The notes beneath the pieces are model-generated. The model did not search any database. It saw only the letters and a list, made by a program, of their open reading frames with translations, and was not told the DNA's origin. Shown in pieces: positions 8,915 to 17,951 of a stretch of 64,000 bases of DNA. Positions within the stretch are counted from its first letter, which is position 1; every line of letters starts with the position of its first letter. Source of the stretch: Flavobacterium selenitireducens (GTDB lineage: Bacteria; Bacteroidota; Bacteroidia; Flavobacteriales; Flavobacteriaceae); NCBI RefSeq assembly GCF_014748335.1, contig NZ_JAAVIY010000002.1, forward strand, positions 226,840 through 290,839. Reading direction: 5' to 3'. Made by a program: the position numbers and the translations under genes.

Positions 8915-9089
8915 ACATGTCTTTATTTTACTCGCATTATCTTGCGCGTTTACCGTTGGCGCGACCCTTATGAAAGTCCAACGCGTCGAACATGCGAGCC
9001 TGATGCTGGCGTTTGCCATGTTTTTCCAGATTGGTGTTTTCGGATTCATCGCATATAAAGTTCTCTCCAAGAAAAACGACAGTTTGTAA
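8904..9089 (+). CDS. Small two-helix membrane protein
   Basis: A 61-residue protein starting at the ATG at 8904, inside the end of the HTH gene. It has two predicted membrane helices (about 4-21 and 30-53) joined by a short polar turn containing MKVQRVEHAS, with a basic tail KVLSKKNDSL. The pattern of two short helices around a conserved turn is loosely like the N terminus of GldL-type proteins, but the match is too weak to assign. An in-frame ATG at 8880 would add eight residues. Probably the third cistron of the DUF2975-HTH unit. Confidence 0.6.
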   Translation: MKAKHVFILLALSCAFTVGATLMKVQRVEHASLMLAFAMFFQIGVFGFIAYKVLSKKNDSL

Positions 9090-9131
9090 GCGAAAGCCGC
9101 ATTTTCGTATATTTCGGGGAAACAGTCACTT

Positions 9132-9934
9132 ATGGCTTCCGTATGTAGGAATTGCGATCGCGAATTGGCGGCCGATTTCGGTTTTTGTCCGGGTTGTGGG
9201 CAAAAGTCCGATCTGCACCGCTTGAGCTGGCACGAAATCGCCCATGATTCCATTCATTACTTTACGCACGCGGACAAGGGAATTTTCTCCTTGATCGCCG
9301 ATTTGGGCTCCAAGCCGGGAAGTGTCGCGCGCCAGTATGTCGAAGGTCGGAGGCGCAAGTATTTTCCTCCGTTGAACTTCTTTCTTATCATCGCCGCGAT
9401 CCTGGTGATATCATCTACATGGAATCCGCTCCAACGCACGGACATTTCCCGGGAAAACATAACGGTGTTGTCCAAAATCAAGGATACTCAGGAACGTGCC
9501 CATCAATTGAGCGTTTACGAACGAAAAGCAAAGGTGACACCGTTCATAAGCAGCTATTCGAATGTTGTCGCGCTGGCTTCGCTGCCGTTGAGCGCCTTCG
9601 TTTTCTTTTGTTTTACACCAGGTCGCGATACAATTATGTCGAACATCTTGTCGCGGGAATGTACATGATCGGGTTTTGCCTGATGATTTATGCGTTGTTG
9701 GTGGCAATTGCAAGCCTGATCGGGATAAAGCGGGATTACGTTTCGGGAGTCCTGTTGCTTTTCCAGATCGGATACGGGGCGTTTTTTTACTTCGGATTCA
9801 TGGAAAAAGGTCGCAAGAGGCGGATCGTGTTGCCATTGTTGGCGAGTTTCGCGTCCGTTTTCCTGTGGATCGTATTGACCACGACGCTTATCGGAATTTA
9901 CATCCGCACCGGATTTTGGGGACTTATCGCTTAA
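9132..9934 (+). pseudogene. DUF3667 membrane protein gene with a frameshift
   Basis: The N-terminal part reads in one frame from 9132: a zinc-ribbon with CRNC and CPGCGQ (residues 5-8 and 19-24), a region ending in the basic GRRRKYFPPLNFFL motif characteristic of DUF3667, then a membrane helix. From about 9600-9625 the coding signal moves to the -1 frame, where RYNYVEHLVAGMYMIGF and three or four further helices continue to a stop at 9934. The switch falls in the T-rich tract TTTTCTTTTGTTTT, so a lost T is the simplest explanation; a sequencing error or programmed -1 slip cannot be excluded. The stop overlaps that of the convergent reductase gene. Confidence 0.8.
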
Positions 9935-12123
9935 TAACAATCCATTTTGACCTGTCCGGACGACTGAAAGTGGCTCAACGGTTTCTTGAGCTCGTTTTCG
10001 CAAATTCCGGTCAATAGTTCGAGTACGTTGTTTTGCATCGGAAGCGATCCGCAAATGAGGATTTGTCCACCGGATTTCAATAATTCGGCAACAAAATCGG
10101 CGTCGCGCGCGAGCAAATCCTTCACATACGATTTTTCGCCTTCACGCGAGTACGCCAGGTTGAGCTTCGAGAGTTTCCTCGATCGGATTTTGGTTTCGAT
10201 GAAGTCGCGATACGGCTCAAACGATCGTGAATTACGGAAGCCGCAGTATAAATGGCATTCAGATTCGAGAAGGTTTTCGTCAATCATGCCCAGGAACGGC
10301 GCGATTCCGGTTCCGTTCGACACTAAAATGGTTGATTTTGCCTTCTGGTCAAAGTGGAATTCGGGATTGGGTACGATGCGGCCCGTCACGGTTTGCCCGA
10401 CATTGAGATCGTAAAAAAACGTCGATCCCAAACCGAATTCGTGTCGCTTGATGCTGAGTTGTATCGATTTCCCGACTTTTCCAATCGAATACTGTCGTTC
10501 GCGATGATCGCCCGCGGGATAAATATTGAGCAAGTCGCCCGACCGGAAATGTCGGTTTTTTTTGGGTTCGAGTTGCACGACGAACGCGTTTCCGACGTCG
10601 GAATCTGTTTTTTTGACGACGGTAAATTTTTGTAGTTTCCGAGGTTTTTCAGTAACCGAATTAAGGTTCAGGTCAAGTCCGATGTTCGCTTTGTTCGACC
10701 ATTCGCTGGCCCATTCGGTAAACGTTGCGATAGATTTGTCATTCACGGTTCGGATTTCGAGAAACGGTTTGAGACGTTCCTCCCGCGACATTTCGTTGTA
10801 GACGGAGTGCGCGAATTGGCAAAAGTCGGGATAAGCGTGCGAACCAAAACCGACAACCGAGAAATGTACGGTATGATCCTGCCATTTTGAGCGAATGGCC
10901 GAGAGCGCTTTTTTGGCATTGGTCGGCGCTTCCCCGTTGCCGTAAGTTGCGGTAATCACCACTATATGTTTTGCGTTCGGGAATGTTGCGTAGTCGTTCA
11001 ATTCGGCGAAGTGTGATTTCTGTCCGGATTGTATCAGCGAAAGATGGAACGCCTTGGCAAAACCCATCGTGCTCCCGTTCTCCGATCCCGCCAACACTAT
11101 GATTTCAGCTGTTTCTTTCTTATACTTATTTCGGATTTTACCACGTCGGCGCTTTAGCGTCATCGCAAATCCCGAGTAAATGAAATAGACGATGTTGACG
11201 CACGCCACTGCCAAAATCAAAGCCCAGATCACGTTGGCGCGTCCGGTGTGCAAATCGAGGCCGAGCGTGAGGTAATTTTTGATTTCCGGATGTTTGTGTT
11301 CGCTTAAAATTTCCCCGGTGAATTGGCTGACGACGATTTCCTTTTGAGCAAGTTTTACGGTAAAGGCGTCTTCGGCATCGTCCGAAAACGGAAATTCAAC
11401 CGAGACGACATCGGACAACAGAATATCGCGGAAAGCCGGAAAATCCGAGACTTCGCGCTTAGGTTCGGACTTGACTTTTTCGTAATCGATATTGTGCGCA
11501 ACGTTCGGTGTTTCCAAAAAACCAAATTCGTTGAACGTCAGCAGCACGCCCGTTATCGAGATGATCAGGATCGGAACGAGCCAGATGCGGCCAAAGATGA
11601 CATGATAGTATTGAAATTGGTTCTCGCGCACGACTTTCGAGAAAAACTTTGTCAGTTGGCGCTGGCGTTTGACCACGAGAATACTTCCGGTCAGTGCGAT
11701 CAGAAACAGCAGGAACGCCGTCAATCCGACGAAAAAACGGCCGATGCCATGCAGGAAAAGCGAGCGGTGAAGTATGGTGACAAATTGGAAAAATTCACTT
11801 TGAGGTTCGATTCTCGCGAGAATTTTTCCCGATTTCGGATCGATGTAGGCTTTGACGGTTTCCATTTCGGAATCCATTGCATCGATTGTTACGAATTTTC
11901 CTTTCTCGACCTTAAGCTCGAGGATTTCCTCATAATTTTTTTGACTGAGCGCGACGGTTTCTGCCAACGAAATCTGGTCGAGACCGCTCACGGCGTAGGG
12001 TTTTAAGCTGTCCGATACGGGTTCGAACGCCAAAATGAAACCCGTTACCGAAGCAAGCAATATAAAAAGGAAAGAAGATACGGCCAAAGCGAGGTGGCTG
12101 TATCTCCAAATCGAAATCGTCAT
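9931..12123 (-). CDS. PepSY-TM / flavodoxin / FNR fusion reductase
   Basis: A 730-residue inner-membrane redox protein. Residues 1-335 are a PepSY-associated TM unit with four helices and a periplasmic PepSY-like domain. Residues ~340-480 are a flavodoxin domain (IIVLAGSENGSTMG, TATYGNGEAPTNA). Residues ~500-730 are a ferredoxin-NADP reductase-type module with the FAD motif RQYSIG, the NAD(P) motif VSNGTGIAPFLG and the C-terminal aromatic end KMDCY. The architecture resembles sulfite reductase/cytochrome P450 reductase fused to a ferric-reductase-like membrane part; electron flow from cytosolic NAD(P)H to a periplasmic acceptor such as iron is inferred. It is the last gene of a three-gene operon, nine bases after the DUF2271 gene. 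Confidence 0.9.
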   Translation of the reverse strand: MTISIWRYSHLALAVSSFLFILLASVTGFILAFEPVSDSLKPYAVSGLDQISLAETVALSQKNYEEILELKVEKGKFVTIDAMDSEMETVKAYIDPKSGKILARIEPQSEFFQFVTILHRSLFLHGIGRFFVGLTAFLLFLIALTGSILVVKRQRQLTKFFSKVVRENQFQYYHVIFGRIWLVPILIISITGVLLTFNEFGFLETPNVAHNIDYEKVKSEPKREVSDFPAFRDILLSDVVSVEFPFSDDAEDAFTVKLAQKEIVVSQFTGEILSEHKHPEIKNYLTLGLDLHTGRANVIWALILAVACVNIVYFIYSGFAMTLKRRRGKIRNKYKKETAEIIVLAGSENGSTMGFAKAFHLSLIQSGQKSHFAELNDYATFPNAKHIVVITATYGNGEAPTNAKKALSAIRSKWQDHTVHFSVVGFGSHAYPDFCQFAHSVYNEMSREERLKPFLEIRTVNDKSIATFTEWASEWSNKANIGLDLNLNSVTEKPRKLQKFTVVKKTDSDVGNAFVVQLEPKKNRHFRSGDLLNIYPAGDHRERQYSIGKVGKSIQLSIKRHEFGLGSTFFYDLNVGQTVTGRIVPNPEFHFDQKAKSTILVSNGTGIAPFLGMIDENLLESECHLYCGFRNSRSFEPYRDFIETKIRSRKLSKLNLAYSREGEKSYVKDLLARDADFVAELLKSGGQILICGSLPMQNNVLELLTGICENELKKPLSHFQSSGQVKMDCY

Positions 12124-12132
12124 CGTATTTTC

Positions 12133-12615
12133 TTAATCTTTATTCGGCATCAGGCGCACATAGCGGATGTAGTTGTTGCCTTCGGTTTTTCCCGAAATAT
12201 TTTCGGACGTAAGCGGCACTTCGATGTCTTTTACGTTGTACTTCTGGTTTTCGACAGCTGTTTCAAACCGGATCGTGTAACCCGCATCGATTTTCTTTTT
12301 GTCGATTTCCAGCACATTCACTGACCGATCGCCGCCTGCCATCGAAGCTCCCGTGATTGCCGTGATGTTTTGCTTTTTCGCCTTTTGGAATGTCCACCAT
12401 TCTTTGAGGTCGGGATACCATTTTTTGTCGCGCCCCATCACATAGAGCGTTTGTTCGTATTCGCCTTTAGCGTTGACGAGCGAAACCGTTATGTAAGCGC
12501 CTTCACCGGGATAATTGGACATTTGCACCATGCATTTGTACTTTTCGGATTGGGCGGTTGCCGTTGCGGAAACCAGTATCGCAAACAGGCTAAGGATTTT
12601 GACTATACTTTTCAT
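12133..12615 (-). CDS. Secreted DUF2271 protein
   Basis: A 160-residue periplasmic protein with a signal peptide (MKSIVKILSLFAILVSATATAQ). The body has the DUF2271 pattern: GAYITVSLVNAKGEYEQTL followed by VMGRDKKWYPDLKEWW and TGASMAGGDR. DUF2271 proteins are often found beside PepSY proteins, where they are thought to act in periplasmic redox or flavin/iron chemistry. Its ATG overlaps the stop of the ankyrin gene (TAATG) and the reductase begins nine bases after its stop, so the three are one transcript. Confidence 0.9.
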   Translation of the reverse strand: MKSIVKILSLFAILVSATATAQSEKYKCMVQMSNYPGEGAYITVSLVNAKGEYEQTLYVMGRDKKWYPDLKEWWTFQKAKKQNITAITGASMAGGDRSVNVLEIDKKKIDAGYTIRFETAVENQKYNVKDIEVPLTSENISGKTEGNNYIRYVRLMPNKD

Positions 12616-14096
12616 TATTTGAGGAAATCGATGGAGACTTTGTTTTGTTTGAGGACTTCATTTTCTGAAGCCAGATCGTAGGCGGTTTCGTCCATGTCGG
12701 TTTTGTCGGATGTTTTCGCACCGGCTGCGACCAGGAATCTGAGCGCTTCGTCGTTTTTGGACATCATTGCCGCTTTGTGCAGAGCAGTCATACCCTCGGC
12801 ATTTTTCTTATTGACATCAATTCCGAAATCTTTGGCTTTTTTGAGCAGGTTGAGGTCGTTTTTCGCAATTGCTAAATGGTATAAGGTGTTACCGTTTTTT
12901 TGAGGACTTTTTATGTCGATGCCTTTTGCTTCCAGCATTTTGAGTTTTGCGTCGAAATCCCCGGCTTTTTTAGGATTGTAAGATTGTATGAGATAATACG
13001 AAAGGTTGTTTCCGTCAACATCGCTGACATTAGCGTTTGCGCCTTTTTCGAGCACCAATGCGACAATTTCAGGGGAATTGTTCTGGATGGCCATCGCAAG
13101 TGCCGTTTGGCCTTTGGTATTCACGGCGTTGATGTTCTTGGTTTTTTCCGCCAACGTCTTAACCAAACTCACGTCCGGATTTGAAGAAGCCGCGTTCATC
13201 AACACCGTATTTCCTTCTTTGGTGGCCTGGTTTACATCGACGCCTTTCGACAGGAAATAAGCGATCACATCGGCTTGATTTTCCTTGCGGACGATATAGT
13301 GAAGCGCATTTTCCCCATTGACGCCTTTTGCCGTCGGCTTGACGCCTTTCGATTCGAGGAATTGATAGGTTGCTAGCTTATTCGTATTCGACCGCGAACC
13401 TTGCGCTGCCGCAATCATCGCATGATCGGTAAACATTACGCCTTTTTTGAGCAACTGCTCCATGATTTGCCGATTCCCGCTTTTCGCTGCGTAGTCGAGC
13501 GCCGTTTTTCCGTTTGCATCTTTGCTTTTCAAATCGACACCTTTAGAGGCAAAATAGTCGATGAGCGTCATGTCTTTCGCACTTCCGGAAGCCAGCAGCA
13601 AAGCGTTCGCACCATCGTGATCGAGGTCTTTCTTGAGGTTTGCGCCATAGCCGATGCACAGGTCGTACACTTTGGTGTCAAGTTGGCCGTTTGCGGCGGC
13701 AAAGTTCAGGACGGTGTAGCCGTGATCGTCCTGTAGATTTGTCTTGGCCCCTTTTTTCTTTAGGGATTGCATCAGATCCGTATTTCCGGCATAGGCTGCC
13801 CAAAACAGATAAGTTCGTCCGTCGTGAGTGATTTTGTTGACATCGTTCGCGTTTTTTGACAGCAGGTATTCTATGGTTTCCATCGGCGCTTTTTCCAAGA
13901 TGGCGTAAACCGTGGCGTCGAACGCGTTGGAGTTTAGTTGGGTAGCGTCGTTGCCTTTTTGTTCGTCGGCTATGACCGTCGCGACAGATGGCGCCGCTTT
14001 CCAATAGGCGCGGTCAAGGAAAATATTTTGTGCGTCCGCCTGAAAAGCGGTCAGTGCTAGGAAAATTGCAAGGAATAGAGTTGATTTTGAGTACAT
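12615..14096 (-). CDS. Exported ankyrin-repeat protein
   Basis: A 493-residue protein with a signal peptide (MYSKSTLFLAIFLALTAFQADAQ) and about ten to eleven ankyrin repeats filling residues ~60-480. Clear repeats include HDGRTYLFWAAYAGN, HGYTVLNFAAANGQ, NGKTALDYAAKSGN, KGQTALAMAIQNN and EGMTALHKAAMMS. No enzymatic domain is seen, so a periplasmic protein-binding or scaffold role is likely. It is the first gene of the operon with DUF2271 and the PepSY reductase. A TAATTTTG -7 box lies just upstream at 14119-14126 on the minus strand. Confidence 0.92.
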   Translation of the reverse strand: MYSKSTLFLAIFLALTAFQADAQNIFLDRAYWKAAPSVATVIADEQKGNDATQLNSNAFDATVYAILEKAPMETIEYLLSKNANDVNKITHDGRTYLFWAAYAGNTDLMQSLKKKGAKTNLQDDHGYTVLNFAAANGQLDTKVYDLCIGYGANLKKDLDHDGANALLLASGSAKDMTLIDYFASKGVDLKSKDANGKTALDYAAKSGNRQIMEQLLKKGVMFTDHAMIAAAQGSRSNTNKLATYQFLESKGVKPTAKGVNGENALHYIVRKENQADVIAYFLSKGVDVNQATKEGNTVLMNAASSNPDVSLVKTLAEKTKNINAVNTKGQTALAMAIQNNSPEIVALVLEKGANANVSDVDGNNLSYYLIQSYNPKKAGDFDAKLKMLEAKGIDIKSPQKNGNTLYHLAIAKNDLNLLKKAKDFGIDVNKKNAEGMTALHKAAMMSKNDEALRFLVAAGAKTSDKTDMDETAYDLASENEVLKQNKVSIDFLK

Positions 14097-14118
14097 CGTC
14101 GTGATTTTTCGGACGCGA

Positions 14119-14126
14119 CAAAATTA
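14119..14126 (-). promoter_or_regulatory. -7 box of the ankyrin/DUF2271/PepSY operon
   Basis: Minus-strand TAATTTTG matches TAnnTTTG and ends about 22 bases before the ATG at 14096. No clear TTG is seen at the -33 position, so confidence is moderate. Confidence 0.45.
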
Positions 14127-14228
14127 AGAAGAACGATTCTAAATAAAGAGTATAATTGGTTAAAATTTGAAAATTTTGAGTTTAGGTCAGATTCGGGAAA
14201 ATTGTGTGTTCCGGTCACCTAATTCCAT

Positions 14229-14256
14229 AAAAAAAGCCGGAACAATGCCCGGCTTT
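14229..14256 (-). terminator. Terminator of atpD-atpC
   Basis: AAAGCCGG (14233-14240) pairs with CCGGCTTT (14249-14256); on the minus strand the hairpin is followed by a run of T. It lies 20 bases after the atpC stop codon. Confidence 0.85.
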
Positions 14257-14275
14257 GTATTTCAGTGAATCGTTT

Positions 14276-14557
14276 TCAGTCAACCAAAACGATTACTTTA
14301 TTGTCATTCATCTCGATAGTCCCGGATGTTACGGCCAACGTATACGTCTTTTCGTCAACTTTGACGAATTTGCCCGCCACTTCTTTAGCGAAATGGAAAC
14401 TGTTCGCCTGGATTTTCACATCTCCCGCTTTCAAAATCGAAACGATGGGAGCGTGATGGTTCAATATCTGGAAACTTCCGTCAACGCCCGGCAATGTTAC
14501 GGCTGTAACTTCGCCTGAGAAAAGCGTGGCTTCGGGAGAAATTATGTCTAATGTCAT
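14276..14557 (-). CDS. atpC: F1F0 ATP synthase epsilon subunit
   Basis: A 93-residue epsilon subunit consisting of the N-terminal beta-sandwich only: LDIISPEATLFSGEV, VTLPGVDGSFQILNHHAP, and FVKVDEKTYTLAVTSGTIEM. The C-terminal helical hairpin of longer homologues (about 135 residues) is absent, as is usual in flavobacteria. It couples F1 to the c-ring rotor. It follows atpD in the same direction after a 102-base gap that carries a heptamer-repeat hairpin. Confidence 0.95.
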   Translation of the reverse strand: MTLDIISPEATLFSGEVTAVTLPGVDGSFQILNHHAPIVSILKAGDVKIQANSFHFAKEVAGKFVKVDEKTYTLAVTSGTIEMNDNKVIVLVD

Positions 14558-14561
14558 ATTT

Positions 14562-14659
14562 TTAGTTGTTGGTTGTTGGTTGTTGATAGTTATTAGTTGT
14601 TAGTTGACGGACATCGAACACCATCACCTATTAACTAACAACTATCAACTATCAACTAT

Positions 14660-14662
<3 letters not shown>
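14562..14662. repeat. Inverted pair of heptamer-repeat arms between atpD and atpC
   Basis: From 14562 the plus strand reads in 7-base steps: TTAGTTG, TTGGTTG, TTGGTTG, TTGATAG, TTATTAG, TTGTTAG. After a 24-base centre the opposite orientation follows: CTATTAA, CTAACAA, CTATCAA, CTATCAA, CTATTTA (14628-14662). The arms are largely complementary and would form a long hairpin in the atpD-atpC mRNA. The last unit runs to the atpD stop. Confidence 0.8.
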
Positions 14663-16171
<1,509 letters not shown>

Positions 16172-16229
16172 TTATGTATTTATTAAATAGCCGTTTAGGT
16201 TTTCTAAATGACCTTCTTTTTTTCGAGTG

Positions 16230-16259
16230 CAAAGATAGTTTTTTGAAATAGCAAGTCAA
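16230..16259 (-). promoter_or_regulatory. atpD-atpC promoter
   Basis: On the minus strand TTG (16259-16257), 19 bases, then TATCTTTG (16237-16230): an almost ideal Bacteroidetes TTG-N19-TAnnTTTG promoter, ending about 62 bases before the atpD ATG. Confidence 0.8.
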
Positions 16260-16337
16260 TAGGTTTTACTGAAAAAAATCGGTTAAAATTGACGATTGTA
16301 CGCAACTTCATAAAACGCACTGACATTTCCATAAAAC

Positions 16338-16368
16338 AAAAGAGCCGTTTCTACAGAAACGACCCTTT
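16338..16368 (-). terminator. Terminator of the TonB receptor/SGNH operon
   Basis: CGTTTCT and AGAAACG pair around a two-base loop, extended outward by imperfect GAG/CTT pairing; on the minus strand the hairpin is followed by a T-rich tract. It lies about 25 bases after the stop at 16391. Confidence 0.65.
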
Positions 16369-16390
16369 GATATACACGAATAGGTTGTTA

Positions 16391-17932
16391 TTATGGAAGG
16401 TTCATCGGATACTGGATCGGATACGTTCCCAAGTCGACACCTTTAAAATTCGATCCGTACGTCGTATTGATGGCTTCGAGAAATTTGTTGGCTATCAAGC
16501 CATAACCGCGTGCGCTTGGGTGAATGCCATCGAGTGAAAACGCCCCGCCGGTCGCAAAGGTGGCGGTGAGATGGTAGTTCCCGAACCGGATGCCGCCGTT
16601 CAGCAATTGGTTCATTATGGCAAAAGTATCTACGAACGCAAGGCCGTGTGTTTCCGCAGCATTGGCGATAGTTACATTGTATGCATCGGTGGCCGCCGCG
16701 ATTTCAGTCACTTCGGACGGGACCAAAACATGCTTGTCCTGCAACGGGTAGGTGATCCCGAACTTGTTCAAAGGTGCCGGAATTCCGGCTGGAGCCGAAC
16801 CAATTACCGCGCGTGTCGTCAACAAAACGAAGTCGCGTGCCGTTCCTGCTTTTGCATGACGTGCCTGGCCAAAAACCTGGCCGTAGAATGTTGCCGTCGC
16901 GATGCCAAGGCTCGGAGTGAACGCTGCCGTTAGCTGAGCCGATAAATCAGGAAGCGATTCGTCTTTTATCAAAAGTGGATTTCCCTGCGTTTTGCTCAGC
17001 AGATTGATGCGGTCGCCCGCTCCGAAAGCCGTCAGTGCTTGTTTAAGCGGTCCGTACAGTTGGGCGTTCAGTGCGTCTACCGTTGCTTCGCCGACGGCTA
17101 CGTTTCCGGCGCCCAGGACAGATGTCGTCAAAGGGTTGTAAGGCACTGTCGTGAAAAATGGCAGCGTGTTGATGTAAGGCAAGTTAGCGATTACACCCTT
17201 TCTTCCGCCTTCCGCGAGTTGAGCGACCATTCCGGAATATACGGCTTCGAAAGTTGCCGGTGGCGTGATGTCGTTTCCGTTTACCGGGTCCTGCGATGTT
17301 GGAACTCCTCCATTGGTGGCATATCCCAAAACATCGTTACCACCTATCCACAGTGAGAAAAACGTAGGGTTTTGTGACAACGCATCGCCCAAAACCGAAG
17401 CCGTCGGAGACGAAGCAAACCGGCCGAAATAAGGATTCAGTTGTCCGTAGCCCGGAACTGTCAAATGAAAACTTTTCGCGCCTGGAATACCAAGGTTACT
17501 GACAGGTCCGTTTACCGTCGTGCCGAAAACCGTTCCCGAAACGCCGGGCACGTTCATGGGTGATGGAGACGGGACATTGGGATTGGGCAAACCCAGGTAA
17601 AGACGTGTAGGAAATTGAGGGATTTGCACGCCTCCCATCGAAAACCCTCCGATGTTGTCCACCATCAACGGTTGTGTGAACGCACCGCCTCCGGCAAGGG
17701 CGAACTGGGAAGCGATAATGTTCGGATAGGAATTTTCCTGGCCTTTGCGGAACAAAGCGTTGTCGCTGTAACCGGCGGCGAACGAATCGCCCAGGGCCAC
17801 ATATTTTGAAAGGTCGGCGGAACCGGCGGTAATCGGCTCGTCTGCCGCGGACGATCCGTTGTCGTCGTCGCTACAAGCCGCGAAGGTGAGCGAAGCCAGT
17901 AGCACATATTTGAAATTTCGTATCATCAGCAA
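16391..17932 (-). CDS. SGNH/GDSL-hydrolase-like outer-membrane lipoprotein
   Basis: A 513-residue lipoprotein with lipobox LTFAAC (Cys20 from the first Met; the Met at codon 3 is an equally good start) and an Asp-rich tether SDDD that favours surface export in Bacteroidetes. SGNH blocks are intact: block I VALGDSFAAGYSD with Ser50, block III WIGGNDVLG with Asn199, and block V DGIHPSARGYG with Asp468 and His471. A large insert lies between blocks I and III. It follows the TonB-dependent receptor by 19 bases, so the two form a pair. Predicted role: surface hydrolysis of an ester-bearing substrate (lipid or acylated glycan) whose product enters through the receptor; the substrate is unknown. Confidence 0.88.
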   Translation of the reverse strand: MLMIRNFKYVLLASLTFAACSDDDNGSSAADEPITAGSADLSKYVALGDSFAAGYSDNALFRKGQENSYPNIIASQFALAGGGAFTQPLMVDNIGGFSMGGVQIPQFPTRLYLGLPNPNVPSPSPMNVPGVSGTVFGTTVNGPVSNLGIPGAKSFHLTVPGYGQLNPYFGRFASSPTASVLGDALSQNPTFFSLWIGGNDVLGYATNGGVPTSQDPVNGNDITPPATFEAVYSGMVAQLAEGGRKGVIANLPYINTLPFFTTVPYNPLTTSVLGAGNVAVGEATVDALNAQLYGPLKQALTAFGAGDRINLLSKTQGNPLLIKDESLPDLSAQLTAAFTPSLGIATATFYGQVFGQARHAKAGTARDFVLLTTRAVIGSAPAGIPAPLNKFGITYPLQDKHVLVPSEVTEIAAATDAYNVTIANAAETHGLAFVDTFAIMNQLLNGGIRFGNYHLTATFATGGAFSLDGIHPSARGYGLIANKFLEAINTTYGSNFKGVDLGTYPIQYPMNLP

Positions 17933-17951
17933 ATTATTTTAGCAATTTATA

